Made by a program: the position numbers and the translations under genes. Below, piece by piece: positions 44,007 through 54,922 of a stretch of DNA of 64,000 bases. The stretch comes from Metridium senile (lineage: Eukaryota; Cnidaria; Anthozoa; Actiniaria; Metridiidae), in the NCBI GenBank assembly GCA_949775045.1, contig OX459105.1, forward strand, positions 631,638 through 695,637, in the 5' to 3' direction. A model generated the notes under the pieces. It had not been told where the DNA came from. It saw only the letters and a list, made by a program, of their open reading frames with translations, and searched no databases. Numbering within the stretch: the stretch's first letter is position 1; every line of letters begins with the position of its first letter.

Positions 44007-44488
44007 CCCTGCGAGCACAGGTTCCTTTCTCTTACCTAGAACGACGAGAAAAGAAACCTCTGCCGGCAACCAACTGATTAGGTTTTTGCGTGACAAGTTA
44101 AAATATCGTATTTCGTACAATGAGCAAAGATGGCGAAATGCTCTCCGTTTAATGTCGTCAAAAACTCCAGTTAAGAAATATAAGAACGACATTGTTTAGT
44201 GAGTAGATTATATCTAATGTTGCGTAGAGCTAAAGCGATTGTTAATGTTAAATCTTGTTGGTCCTGGCCTTGACTGATTGAAATCAAAAGTAAACATCAA
44301 CGTTAATTAACGCTTGGGAAAGTGATGTTTTCTGTCATCGCATGGTTGAAAAACCATTTTAAAACCAGTTTATAATTAGATAGCCCATAATGTTTTACAT
44401 CCAGAAACTTGGATGTAATTATCGGGTACCGGCAGAGGTTACTTTTCTCGTCGTTCTAGGTAAGAGAAAGGAACCTCTGCTCGCAGGG
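44007..44488. mobile_element. MITE-like element with about 60-bp terminal inverted repeats and TA flanks
   Basis: The ends CCCTGCGAGCACAGGTTCCT and the inverse, flanked by TA on both sides; the arms continue TTCTCTTACCTAGAACGACG, AGAAAAG.AACCTCTGCCGG with one or two mismatches. The interior of about 350 bp shows no transposase. Lies in the first visible intron of the ATPase gene. Confidence 0.85.
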
Positions 44489-44779
44489 TAGGAGGGGGGA
44501 ATTGCATTCAAAATTCAACCATATTGAATCAATATATTTTCATATATTATATATGCTTATTGTTGGCGCTAAAAGTGGGAGGGGGATAGTGTGATGTTAT
44601 AAGGGGAGGGGTTCATGAAACTGTAAAAAATAGGAGTGTACAGCAGGACCTCTATTTAGCAATCACTTTCAAAAGTCCCAAATTATAAGAAACATTCCTT
44701 TGTTTGAGTCTCCATAAAGGATGTCTTACATACACGCCCCACAGATTGAAAATTATATGCTGCATTAAAAACTTTATAC

Positions 44780-44951
44780 CTTTTAAGGAAAAACTGGGAA
44801 GCTGCAACCCAGATTTGCAAAGGACTGTGTAGGGGGAGCCTTCTGGTAAGTGCAACCTCTTAACCAAATTAGAGTTCACTTGAATGTGCATGTTCTGGGA
44901 TAGCACCCACACAGGGTTTTCATTTCCAGAGGACTTCTGACGACCAAGGCA
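44780..44951 (-). CDS. P-loop ATPase (DUF927/SF3-like layout), first exon visible
   Basis: Multi-exon minus-strand gene, about 498 visible residues over nine exons (44780-44951, 43559-43804, 43061-43176, 42232-42365, 41334-41598, 40603-40827, 39799-40051, 38813-38848, 38219-38266), every junction in phase. Motif order with rough visible-residue positions: Walker A GQPVSGKST (114-122), Walker B-like IFWDD (157-161), sensor VPLITAN (199-205), arginine-finger-like RVFSR (223-227). This is the order of AAA+/SF3-type ATPases and most resembles the DUF927 family known chiefly from bacteria, phages and plasmids. This exon (CLGRQKSSGNENPVWVLSQN...) is the N-terminal lead-in. The start codon was not found; ATGTCGACACACC with a GTAAGA donor near 46095 is a possible but phase-inconsistent first exon. 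Function unknown; ATP-driven nucleic acid or protein remodelling is inference. Confidence 0.8.
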
Positions 44952-45437
44952 CTAAAAAGGATACAATTAATTCAATCACCTATACCTATATTGATAAACC
45001 ATTAACACATTGATACAACAACATACATCAAAGACAAATTATGCCTCAAATATGAAAAAATGAAGAAAGTGTTTGTAAATAATGCAGTGGTATTGTATTC
45101 ATAAATAATGACTAGTCCCTAACTGTAAAGCTTCTTCTACAATAAACAAAATATTAAATAGTTCATCACATAGCTGGTTTTCATAATAATGGTGGCATTT
45201 TTTACACTTCGTAAACAAACTAAGCTTAACCCTATTTCATGTGAACTTTAATTGTTTAATCTTTGCTAGCAAATGCAGTCTGAAAGGATAGCTATAGAAC
45301 CTTTTGGGTCAGAATCAAGCTTCAAATATATAAATTTAAGTACAGTCTATTCAGTTTTTGATGCAAAATACATGGGAATATAGGAGAGTAAATTTTAGTA
45401 CTGTAATTAGGTTAATTATTCATGATAATTATATGGT

Positions 45438-45624
45438 ACTTCAACCTTTCAATTTTATTGAATTGTCGAGCTTTCGGCTCACAGACCCATCATCAGGACT
45501 GAATAAAGGTTACAATTAGTAATTCATCATCACAATTGTAAGGTAATTGTAACGTTCATTCAGTCCAGATGATGGCTCCCTGAGCCGAAAGCTCGACAAT
45601 TCAATAAAATTGAAAGGTTGAAGT
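45438..45624. mobile_element. Foldback element, about 80-bp arms
   Basis: ACTTCAACCTTTCAATTTTA and TTGAATTGTCGAGCTTTCGG at the left are mirrored at the right. Each arm holds GAGCTTTCGGCTCA..G..CCATCATC.GGACTGAA. The loop is about 60 bp. It is followed by (CAAT)n at 45625-45745. Confidence 0.75.
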
Positions 45625-45745
45625 ATCAATCAATCAAGCAATCAATCAATCAATCTAGAAATCAATCAACCAATCAATCAAGCAAGCAATCATTCTAGCA
45701 ATCAATCAATCAATCTAGAAATAAATCAAACAATCAATCAATCAA
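45625..45745. repeat. (ATCA)n microsatellite
   Basis: Imperfect ATCAATCA/ATCTAGAA repeats. Confidence 0.85.
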
Positions 45746-45749
45746 GTAA

Positions 45750-46639
45750 GTTTTAAGTAGGAGTAGGATATTCAATTTGGAACTAAGTTCGGTTTCTTTA
45801 TTTTTGACAAATAAATCAACCAAGCTAAACTATCGTTTGTGGTGTATCTTTTGAAAAATACGAGTATTAAAGTGTTGAGTGACATGTACAATGAATAACC
45901 TTTGAATTTGCATGCGTAATTAGATTTCAACATAGTCGTATTTTGTAAGAATTAAACTCTAGAAACAAATGAAAACATGGTAGAAAGTGTCCGAGTCATA
46001 AAATATAGCAGAATATGATTAAAAATATTAAAAAATATTTTTCTCCGTTGCTAGTTCTTACTTGTCAAAAAGATGGTGTGTCGACATGGCTTTCTTTCTT
46101 GTTTCTAAGTTGCAGAAAATGAACTCCTCTTCATGTGACAGATTATTCTTTTGTCTTTCCACCGGTTATGATTTTAGATCATCATTATACTAGTACTTGA
46201 AATAATACTTTTGTTTGGCGCTTATACGTTGAAGGCAAAGATTCTCCGTATATATACGTTGAAGGCAAAGATTCTCTAGCATAAATGAAGCCGTGGGAAG
46301 ATTCGATCACTATGATTCGATGGAAGATCGTATGTGAACCCGCGCCAAATGAAAAATGTTGTTCACGTGGTACAGAAGAATATCATCACGTGGTACATAA
46401 AAAGTGCATCACCTGATCAATTTTTCGCGTACCACCCTAATCAACCAACTGGATATATAATAATAACTCAGCCAATGGACGCTCACAATTTGTAACCGCA
46501 AAGGAAATCCAATTAATGTAATCAATAGCCACGGCTTAGCAGTAGCTTTGGATAACTTTAGGCTTTAATATTTATTTATTCTCTATATATTTAGAAACTT
46601 AACAACAATTGAAAGGTTGATATAAATGATCAAACAGCG
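45750..46639. other. No confirmed gene
   Basis: A SINE/LINE-tail-like block GTAGGAGTAGGATATTCAA...GACAAATAAA at 45755-45825 matches 16850-16970. The region 46040-46640 may contain the ATPase gene's promoter, but no exon could be joined in phase. Confidence 0.35.
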
Positions 46640-48605
46640 ACTAAGCACAACTAAGGTAGTCTAAGTACCGTTAATTTAGTAAAGTACCCATAAGGTAGTC
46701 AGAGGACCTCTAATGCGTTCAAAGTACCTTTAATGTAGTGTAAGCACCGCTAAGGTAGTGAAAGTACCTCCTATGTAGTCAAAGTACCTCTAAGGTAGTC
46801 AAAGTATCTCTAAGATAGTCAAAGTACCGCTAGGGTAGTGAAAGTTCTTCTAAGGTAGTTAAAGTACCTCCAAGGTAGTCAAAGTACCTCTAAGGTAGTA
46901 AGAGGATCTCTAATGTATTGTCAGCACCACTAAGGTATTCTAAGCACAAGTAGGGTAGTCTAAGTACCGTTAATGTAGTAAAAGTACCCATAAGGTACTC
47001 AAAGTACATTTAATGCGTTCAAAGTACTTAATGTAGTGTAAGCACCGCTAAGGTAGTCAAAGTACCTCTAAGGTAGTCAAAGTACCTCTAAGGTAGTCAA
47101 AGTCTCTCTAAGATAGTCAAAGTACCTCTAAGGTAGTAAGAGGATCTCTAATGTAGTGTAAGCACCACTAAGGTAGTCTAAGCACAAGTAAGGTAGTCTA
47201 AGCACCGCTTAGGTAGTCAAAGTACCTCAAATGTAGTGTAAGCACCACTACGGTAGTCTAAGCACAAGTAAGGTAGTCTAAGCACCTCTAAGGTAGTCTA
47301 AGCACCGCTGAGGTAGTCTAAGCACCGCGAAGGTACTCAAAGTACCGTTACAGTATTTTAAGTACCGCTAATGTAGTCAAAGTACCGCTAAGATAGTCTA
47401 AGAACCTCTAGGGTAGTCCAAGCACCGTTAAGGTTGTCTGGGCACCGCTAATGCAGTCAAAGTACCTCTAATGTAGTCAAAGTACCTCTAATGTAGTCAA
47501 AGTACCTCTAATGTAGTCAAAGTACCGATAAGGTAGTCTAAGCACCGCTTAGGTAGTCAAAGTACCTCAAATGTAGTGTAAGCACCACTACGGTAGTCTA
47601 AGCACAAGTAAGGTAGTCTAAGCACCTCTAAGGTAGTCTAAGCACCGCTGAGGTAGTCTAAGCACCGCGAAGGTACTCAAAGTACCGTTACAGTATTTTA
47701 AGTACCGCTAATGTAGTCAAAGTACCGCTAAGATAGTCTAAGAACCTCTAAGGTAGTCCAAGCACCGTTAAGGTTGTCTAAGCACCGCTAATGCAGTCAA
47801 AGTACCTCTAATGTAGTCAAAGTACCTCTAATGTAGTCAAAGTACCGATAAGGTAGTCTAAGCACCGCTGAGGTAGTCTAAGCACCTCTAAGGTAGTCTA
47901 TGCACCGTTAAGGTTGTCTAAGTACCGCTAAGGTAGTCTAAGCATCGCTAGGGAGGTCAAAGTACCGTTAAGGTAGTCTAAGCACCGCTGAGGTAGTCAG
48001 AGCACCGTTAAGGTTGTCTAAGCACCGCTAATGCAGTCAAAGTACCTCTAATGTAGTCAAAGTACCGATAAGGTAGACTAAGCACCGCTGTGGTAGTCAA
48101 AGTACCGCTAAGATGGTCAAAGTACCGCTAAGATAGTCTAAGCATCGCTAGGGTAGTCAAAGTACCGTTAAGGTAGTCTAAGCACCGCTGAGGTAGTCTA
48201 AGCACCATTAATGTAGTCAAAGTACCGCTAGGGTAGTCAAAGTACCGTTAAAGTAGTCTAAGGACCGCTAAGATAGTCAAAGTACCGCTAAGATAGTCAA
48301 AGTACCGCTAAGATAGTCTAAGAACCTCTACGGTAGTGTAAGCACCGTTAAGGTTGTCTAAGCACCGCTAAGGTAGTCAAAGTACCTTTAATGCAGTCAA
48401 AGTACCGCTAATGTAGTCACAGTACCGCTAAGGTGGTCAAAGCATCGCTAGGGTAGTCAAAGTACCGCTAAGGTGGTCAAAGCATCGATAGGGTAGTCAA
48501 AGTACCGCTAAGGTGGTCATAGCATCGCTAGGGTAGTCAAAGTACCGCTAAGGTGGTCAAAGCATCACGAGGGTAATCAGAGTACCGCTAAGGTGGTAAA
48601 GGACT
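46640..48605. repeat. 20-bp degenerate minisatellite, about 98 copies
   Basis: The unit is AAGGTAGTCAAAGTACCTCT with many substitutions but a strictly kept 20-bp step. A block of about 260 bp starting at 47201 recurs at 47541 (340 bp = 17 units), showing higher-order duplication. Ends abruptly before 48606. Confidence 0.93.
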
Positions 48606-48984
48606 AGGGGTGAAAAAAAAATTCCAACACAAAGAATACACCCCAAGAAATAACAAGAAACATGAATGAGCGATTCCTGTATCTAGGAAAAGCGCTCACC
48701 GAATCCATCCGCCATTTTGAAAACGTGCTTTTTATGAGCTACCACAGGAAGCCCAGCTAACACCATAGGAAACCCAGTTTCTTAATAACACAGGAAGCCC
48801 AAACATTTTTTCTATTTTTATTTCCTTTGTTCTTTCTTATTCTTAATTTTTATATTTTTTTCCTTTGAGGATATGATCGTTTAAAAAAGTCATACATAAA
48901 GAGACTACCATTTACAGCGAATTTATTTCCAAAATTCATGATACAAAGTTTTATTAAAATTTATTTCTATTTTAATTATTTTTT

Positions 48985-49240
48985 TATCAATGCCATTATC
49001 ATTATCATCATCGTCATCATCATCATTATCATCATTAAAATTATCATAATCACCATCACCATCACCATCACCACCACCATCAATATCATAGCCGTCAACA
49101 TCACCACCACCACCACCATGCACCACCACCACCACCACCACCACCACCACCATCACCATCACCATCACCATCACCATCACCAACAACACCATCATTTTAA
49201 CCATCATTATATCATCGTTATCAATAAAATTATCATTAAA
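48985..49240. repeat. CAT/CAC microsatellite downstream of gene A
   Basis: CATCAC and CACCAC repeats, matching the CAT array at 53670-54130 in the other duplication copy. Confidence 0.95.
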
Positions 49241-49291
49241 TGAAATACAAATTCACCATGCACCATGCACCACAACCCACTAAGATGTAGC

Positions 49292-49601
49292 TTAACGTTT
49301 GTATATGTCACGGGTTAGAGATTTACAGACACAACCGATTTTCAAGTTAAACTTCTTGAAAACGAACCCATCACACTTGCTGTTAGGGACTGGAAGGTAG
49401 ACGTCATATGTCAAAGGCACGCACTTTCCTAAACCTTTTCCAATACTAGTGAGGCAATCAGAAGACTGACACTGAACCACTTCTCTGAACGAGAACACAG
49501 CATTGATGGCGGGATGAATGGGTTCGTGACGGAGATGCCAGCAAGGATTGCAAAGATTGTAGAGCTGGTGCCTTTTACTGTCAAGAGAAATATCACATGT
49601 A
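49292..49601 (-). CDS. IL-17-like secreted protein A, exon 3 (cysteine-rich core)
   Basis: 310 nt after GAAG acceptor, in phase with the previous exon (CPKRSTCDISLDS). Carries CQSSDC, GKCVPLTYDVYLPVPNSKCD and LKIGCVCKS. The spaced Cys pattern ending in hydrophobic-GCxC is the IL-17 signature (vertebrate ...VGCTCV). Stop at 49292. Confidence 0.75.
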
Positions 49602-49619
49602 CTTCAGGAGATGGATTAA

Positions 49620-50085
49620 TGAATGAGCAAATGAATGAATAGATGGATGAATGATTAATGAATAAATGAATTGATCAATAAATGAATAGATGGATGAATG
49701 AATGGTTGAATCAATGAATGAATGAAGAATTAATAGATGAATGAATGAATGAATGAATTGATGGATGGATGGATGGATGGATGGATGGATGGATGGATGG
49801 ATGGATGGATGGATGGATGAATGAATGAATAAATGAATTGATCAATGAATGAATAGATGGATGAATGAATGGTTGAATGAATGAATGAAGAATTAATGCA
49901 TGGATGAATGAATGAATGAATGATTAATGGATGAATGGATGAATGAATGAATGGTTGAATGAATAGTTGAATGAATGAATGAATGGTGAATGAATGGTTG
50001 AATGAATGAATGAATGAATGAATGAACAATTAATGGATGAATGAATGATCAATGGATGTCGAACGAGCAAATTGATGGATGGATG
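49620..50085. repeat. TGAA/TGGA tetranucleotide microsatellite
   Basis: About 460 bp in the intron of gene A. The paralogous intron of gene B carries a similar array at 54520-54890. Confidence 0.95.
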
Positions 50086-50194
50086 ACTACATTGATAAAA
50101 TAAATAAAACTAATCACCCTTTTAACGTCTCAAACCTTCAAGCTGGACACGTCTTGTTACTGTCCTCACTACTGTCTACGTTAAATATTTTGCA

Positions 50195-50510
50195 CAGAAC
50201 TCGGTCCCCCCGGGGGGAGGGACTCCCTTAAAAAATGAAAAATGAATAGGGGTGCTCGACGGACCTTTTAGGGTCGAAAATAAGACCCTCGCGTACCTTT
50301 TAGGGTCTCGAACTGGCACCGTACCTTTTAGGGTCAGTTTTCGAACTTAAGATTACATATTGAAAAATGTTTAAATGTGGTCGTACCTTTTAGGGTTTGA
50401 AATCAGTATCTGAGTTAATTGATGCGTACCTTTTAGGGTCATTTTCAAAACCGTCCGTCGAGCACCCCCCCCCCCCCCCCCCCCCCTTTCCCCCGGGCTC
50501 GGTCCACATC
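50195..50510. repeat. AAAAGGTACG-family element with poly(C) tract
   Basis: CGTACCTTTTAGGGT occurs four times plus a diverged copy within 200 bp, bounded by GGGGGGAGGGACTCCC on the left and a run of about 23 C then CCCCCGGG on the right. The opposite orientation of the copy at 52575-52820. Confidence 0.8.
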
Positions 50511-50571
50511 TTAATTTCATCGCCTTGGACTATGAAATGCATTCAATTGTGTCTCTTTAAGTACAAGTTAC

Positions 50572-50879
50572 CTTCTCTTTGGACAAAAGTATCTGAGCTT
50601 CCATGGACGATGTTTTAAAACCAATTTAGGCGGCGTGACACGGATGTATGTAATGTTTTCCAAACCCATCTTCGTCAACTTATCCATGTACATGTTATAG
50701 GACCAGAGCCTACATTTTTTTAACCGTTTCGGGCTCAGCTTAGATTGTACCAGTTCTGCTCCCTCTTTTTGTCCTGGATCAGTAAGTGGCATAGCATTGA
50801 TGTCGTCGTCTTTTGCTGGGACATTATCAAAGGCGTCTGAGGTCATGAGGATGATGCTCAAGAATGCAATTAGAATAAC
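50572..50879 (-). CDS. IL-17-like secreted protein A, exon 2
   Basis: 308 nt. VILIAFLSIILMTSDAF completes the signal peptide begun by the ATGCGGAAG exon. Then an acidic, probably cleaved stretch (VPAKDDDINAM), and a basic segment ending YFCPKR. The paralogous exon of gene B has the same length and the same splice phases. Confidence 0.8.
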
Positions 50880-50989
50880 CTGAGGGACAATGACAAACGA
50901 AATCTTTTACACTGAAAGCTATTTAGCTATATGCCCTTATTTCTTTCCCCCTTTTAAAATGAGTTTTATTACCATAATAAATGAATTTG

Positions 50990-51530
50990 ACAACTTTTTT
51001 GAAATAGGTGTATGCCTATAATTCCTTTCCATCTTGGAATGACCTATTGCCTTGGACAACCTTTTTGAAATAGGTGTATGCCTATAATTCCTTTCCATCT
51101 TTTAATGACCTATCGCCTTGGACAACCTTTTTGAAATAGGTGTATGCCTATAATTCCTTTCTATCTTGGAATGACCTATCGCCTTGGACAACCTTTTTGA
51201 AATAGGTGTATGCCTATAATTCCTTTCTATCTTGGAATGACCTATTGCCTTGGACAACCTTTTTGAAATAGGTGTATGCCTATAATTCCTTTCTATCTTG
51301 GAATGACCTATCGCCTTGGACAACCTTTTTGAAATAGGTGTATGCCTATAATTCCTTTCTATCTTGGAATGACCTATCGCCTTGGACAACCTTTTTGAAA
51401 TAGGTGTATGCCTATAATTCCTTTCTATCTTGGAATGACCTATCGCCTTGGACAACCTTTTTGAAATAGGTGTATGCCTATAATTCCTTTCTATCTTGGA
51501 ATGACCTATCGCCTTGGACAACATTTTTAA
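50990..51530 (-). repeat. 66-bp minisatellite, about eight copies, in intron 1 of gene A
   Basis: Reads TTTTTGAAATAGGTGTATGC, CTATAATTCCTTTC on the + strand, the inverse of the arrays at 19640 and 27955. The gene B intron carries a single copy (55257-55325). Confidence 0.93.
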
Positions 51531-51580
51531 AATTGATTACATGCATGCATGAAGTATATAAATTATGCTTGTTTACGAAC

Positions 51581-51589
51581 CTTCCGCAT
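51581..51589 (-). CDS. IL-17-like secreted protein A, exon 1 (start codon)
   Basis: Secreted cysteine-rich protein of 208 residues from exons 51581-51589, 50572-50879 and 49292-49601. ATGCGGAAG|GTTCGT supplies MRK; joined in phase 0 to VILIAFLSIILMTSDAF it forms a classical signal peptide. The C-terminal half has the Cys spacing of IL-17-type cystine-knot cytokines, known from cnidarians as well as bilaterians, which signal extracellularly through IL-17 receptors. A tandem paralog lies 3.7 kb upstream (54182-55376), supporting this exon structure: the same ATG exon position, exon 2 of 308 nt and the same phases. Assignment to IL-17 is by pattern; another cystine-knot family is possible. The 51650-51900 hairpin repeat lies just upstream. 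Confidence 0.7.
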
Positions 51590-51649
51590 TTTCGTTGTAC
51601 TTGTTTGATGCCTTGCATTGGCTCTGCAATGGAAGCACAAATGTTAGTA

Positions 51650-51900
51650 TAAAAGAGTCTTGCTTACTGACGTTTGGGGCGTTATTTCTAGATCGTCAAT
51701 CCTTCGTTGGAGTAAAAATAGTAACTTATACACCGTATAAAAGAGAGTGTTACTTACTGACGTTTAGGACGTTCATCCTTCGTCGGAGTAAAAATGGTAA
51801 CTTATACACCGTATAAAAGAGAGTGTTACTTACTGACGTTTAGAACGTTAATCCTTCGTCAGAGTAAAAATGGTAACTTCTACACCGTAGGTAACTTATT
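51650..51900. repeat. 76-bp tandem repeat with GACG/CGTC hairpin, upstream of gene A
   Basis: The unit is GTAACTTATACACCGTATAA, AAGAGAGTGTTACTTACTGA, CGTTTAGGACGTTCATCCTT, CGTCGGAGTAAAAATG (76 bp), about three copies. The equivalent array in copy B is at 55435-55690. Confidence 0.88.
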
Positions 51901-52299
51901 GCTGTTGCATGCAGTGCGCAATTGATCAGCATCTTAGTGTTGCTGAGCTGCACAAGTTCAGAGTGTAAAGACGACTAAAGTAAGCTAACAAAAAAATTAA
52001 TTTACACCCAATAAGAAAACGAAATGAGATTATAATCGGGCGCCAACCTTTAAAAAGTTGATAAGTAGTTATTTCCTGTGTCGCCGTTTCTCAAGCCTCA
52101 GCTCTCCAGTGTCAGGTTCAACATCTGTTGACGATGAGGCTAGATCCTTTGTTTTGTAGTTTCTCGTTCCTCAATTCAGACATCGATTGATATTGCCCTG
52201 GACAATTATGGAATCATCAACAATATCGGACTAGCAGGTAATAATTCATGATATTGCACGCCATCGGTTTGCTTCCAATATTAAACAGATTATTTATTA

Positions 52300-52445
52300 T
52301 GAACGATAGGTAATATAATGCAATTTGTAACACCGTAAAAAATGTTGACTTAACTTTACTGACGTTTCGAGCTTTAGTCCTTCGTCGGAGTAAAAGAGTT
52401 CGACTAAGAAAGATACTAAGTATAAATATGAAGCTAGTTTCCATT
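52300..52445. repeat. Fragment of the 95-bp family with hairpin
   Basis: AACGATAGGTAATATAATGC, AACACCGTAAAAAATGTTGA, CTGACGTTTCGAGCTTTAG, CCTTCGTCGGAGTAAAAG, later AGCTAGTTTCCATTTA. Inserted in copy A only; copy B lacks it at the same place. Confidence 0.75.
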
Positions 52446-52574
52446 TAGATTATTTATTATATTACTCCAATGTTGCATGAAAGGGCCACTTGGATCAATA
52501 TCGTTGCCGTGACGTCATACACTCATAACTAATCATCCAGCTCCGTACATTTCTTTGTGTTTAGGTTCTTAAAC

Positions 52575-52820
52575 TATTCCCCCAGAAAATGGGTAGGTAT
52601 GCTCGACGTACGGTTTTGACAATGACCCTAAAAGGTACGCATAAATTAAATCAACTCAGGTACTAATTTCAGACCCTACAAGGTACGACCACATTTCAAT
52701 TCGACCTGTATAATCTTGTATAATGTTCGAAAACTGGCCCTAAAAGGTACGGCGTCATTTCGAGACCCTAAAAGGTCCGTGGAGCATACCTACCCATTCT
52801 CTAAGGGAGTCCCCTCCCCC
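52575..52820. repeat. AAAAGGTACG-family element
   Basis: GACCCTAAAAGGTACGC, GACCCTACAAGGTACGACC, GGCCCTAAAAGGTACGG and GACCCTAAAAGGTCCG within 170 bp, bounded by TTCCCCCAGAAAATGGGTAG and AAGGGAGTCCCCTCCCCC. Confidence 0.8.
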
Positions 52821-52974
52821 AGACTATTTCATTTCTATTATGCTAAAGTTTTGTGTGAAGGATATATCTTATCTTGTCTCCCGGTACAACAGTCAGGCCT
52901 CGTAGGCATTCACTAACAACACTCATGATTGTAAACTACTGGTTAATAGCAGTCTGATAAGTCCTCCATATATT

Positions 52975-53045
52975 CATAACTGTAGAGTTCTAAAGCGCTA
53001 TGAGCTTTGGGAAAAGCGCAATATAAATGAGTCATGCTATTATTA
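52975..53045 (+). mobile_element. LINE 3' tail remnant
   Basis: GTTCTAAAGCGCTATGAGCT, TTGGGAAAAGCGCAATATAA, then ATTATTATG, resembling the 3' end of CR1/L2-type elements. No reverse transcriptase nearby. Confidence 0.45.
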
Positions 53046-53669
53046 TGTTGTTGTTTAAGCCACATATTTATTTTCTAGCAAGTTTTCTTCATTGTAGAAC
53101 AATAATGCTGAGATATATTTCAATAATATGTATTAGAAAAACATCAATGGATCTCGTATCTAAGATATGCCTATTGTTCTGTTGCAAACGTACTCAACCT
53201 TCAGTTTTAAAAAAAGGAAAAAATCAAAGTGTTTTGTTACTTCTCACCTACAATACCATATATGGTAATGGCATTGTTTTCAAGATTGCATACGGTATTT
53301 CTGATACGTGAGTGTTAATGTCACGTACTGATACTATGACTTTTTAAGGGTCCTTCAGTGCGTTACAAATGAAGATTCAGCTAAATGAAGTAGGGAACAA
53401 TTTATGAGCTACCTCAGGAAGCCAAGTTTACACCACAAGAAACCCGGTTTGTTAATAACACAGGAAGCCCAAACATTTTTCTAACCTATTTCTTTCTCAT
53501 TCTTAATGTTTATATATTTTTCCTTTGGGGATATGATCGTTTGAAAAAGTCATACAAAGAAGACTACCATTTACAACGTTTTTATTTCCAAGAATTCATG
53601 ATACAAAATTTTGAAATTTAGACTAATTAAAGTTTATAAAAATTTAAAAACTCAATTATTTTTCAATGA

Positions 53670-54130
53670 CATTATCATCATCATATCCCTATCCCCATCA
53701 TCGTCACCACTACCACCATCATCATCATTAATATTTTCACCATCATTATCCTTATTGTCACAATTATCAATATTATCATTAAAACTATCATAATCACTAT
53801 CATTACCATCATCACCATCACAACCACCACCACCACCACCATCAATATCATAGCCGTCAACATCATCACCATCACCGTCACCACCATCATCATCATTAAT
53901 ATTTTCACCATCATCCTTATTGTCACAATTATCAATATTATCATTAAAATTATCATCATCACTATCATCATCACCACCACCACCACCACCACCACCACCA
54001 TCAGAATAACAATCGATGCACCATCGTAATATCATCATCATCAATACAATTAGATTATCATTGTTTATCCTCATCATATTATCATCATCAACACCACCAT
54101 CATTTTTAGCATTATTATATCATTGCCATC
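53670..54130. repeat. CAT/CAC microsatellite downstream of gene B
   Basis: Contains an internal duplication of about 170 bp (CACCATCATCATCATTAATATTTTCACC twice, split here as CACCATCATCATCATTAATA and TTTTCACC). Confidence 0.93.
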
Positions 54131-54181
54131 AATACAATTATCATGTCACGAAATACAAATTCACCATGCACCACACACTAC

Positions 54182-54503
54182 TTAAATATCTCTTCCAAAA
54201 AACGGAAAATGCGATTTACAGCAACAACCGACTTTTAACTTAAAGGCCTTGAAAACCAAACCATTGCACCTGCCGTTAGGGACAGGAAGGTAGGCTACAT
54301 ATGTCAAAGGCACACATCGTCCCAAAGAAAATCGTCCAATAACATTGAGGCATTTGGAAGACTGGCAGTACACTTCTTTGAATTTGAACACAGCATTGAT
54401 GGAGGGATGTATTTTTACTTCACGAAGTCGCGAGCACGTATCGCAAAGATGGTAGAGCCGGGACCCTTTATGCCTTGAGGTGATAAGAGAAATAGCGCAC
54501 GTA
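54182..54503 (-). CDS. IL-17-like secreted protein B, exon 3 (cysteine-rich core)
   Basis: 322 nt from AAG acceptor. STCAISLITSRHKG, LCDTCSRLREVK, CQSSKCLNVIG, GRCVPLTYVAYLPVPNGRC and LKVGCCCKS; the same Cys framework as gene A with CVC changed to CCC. Stop at 54182, slightly longer C-terminus (FPFFGRDI). Confidence 0.75.
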
Positions 54504-54519
54504 CTTAATGAATGAGCAA

Positions 54520-54890
54520 ACAAATCAGTAGATGGAGGAATGAATGGATGAATGAATGAATGAATGAATGAATGAATGAATGAATGAATGGATGGATGGA
54601 TGGATGGATGGATGGATGAATGAATGAATGAATGAATGAATGGATGGATGGATGGATGAATGGATGGATGGATGAATGAATGGATGAATGAATGAATGAA
54701 TGAATGAATGAATGAATGAATGAATGAATGAATGAATGAATGAATGAATGAATGAATGAATGAATGAATGAATGAATGTGTAAGCGAACAGCTTGATTGA
54801 TTGATGGATGGATGGATGGATGGATGAATGAGTGAGCGAACAACTGGCATGGATAGAATGATGGATGAATGGATGGATGGTTGGATGAAT
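54520..54890. repeat. TGAA/TGGA tetranucleotide microsatellite
   Basis: About 370 bp of nearly pure TGAA and TGGA units in the gene B intron. Confidence 0.97.
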
Positions 54891-54922
54891 ATGAAATTCA
54901 TTCAAGTGTAACTACAAGTTAC

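Larger units (their letters stand above)
48733..52500. repeat. Segmental duplication, copy A
   Basis: From GAGCTACCACAGGAAGCCCA to GATTATTTATTATATTACTC. Matches 53405-56640 in the same order and orientation: 3' flank with GGATATGATCGTTT, CAT microsatellite, two main exons, first coding exon, 76-bp array, upstream block TTGATAAGTAGTTATTTCCT, and TCATGATATTGCACGCCA. Contains cytokine-like gene A. Confidence 0.85.

Noticed and set aside
45470..45610. Hammerhead-like GATGATGG...GAGCCGAAAGCTC in the foldback arms
   Set aside because: Core spacing is off by one base and no cleavage-site geometry can be shown; left as part of the foldback element.
46085..46115. First exon of the ATPase gene (ATGTCGACACACC with GTAAGA donor, minus strand)
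   Set aside because: Phase 2 end does not fit the phase 0 start of the next known exon and no linking exon was found.
54182..54901. HSFIHPSIHP-repeat proteins here and at 49730, 36031, 63080-63747
   Set aside because: TGAA/TGGA microsatellite translations; only the 54182-54503 part is a real exon.
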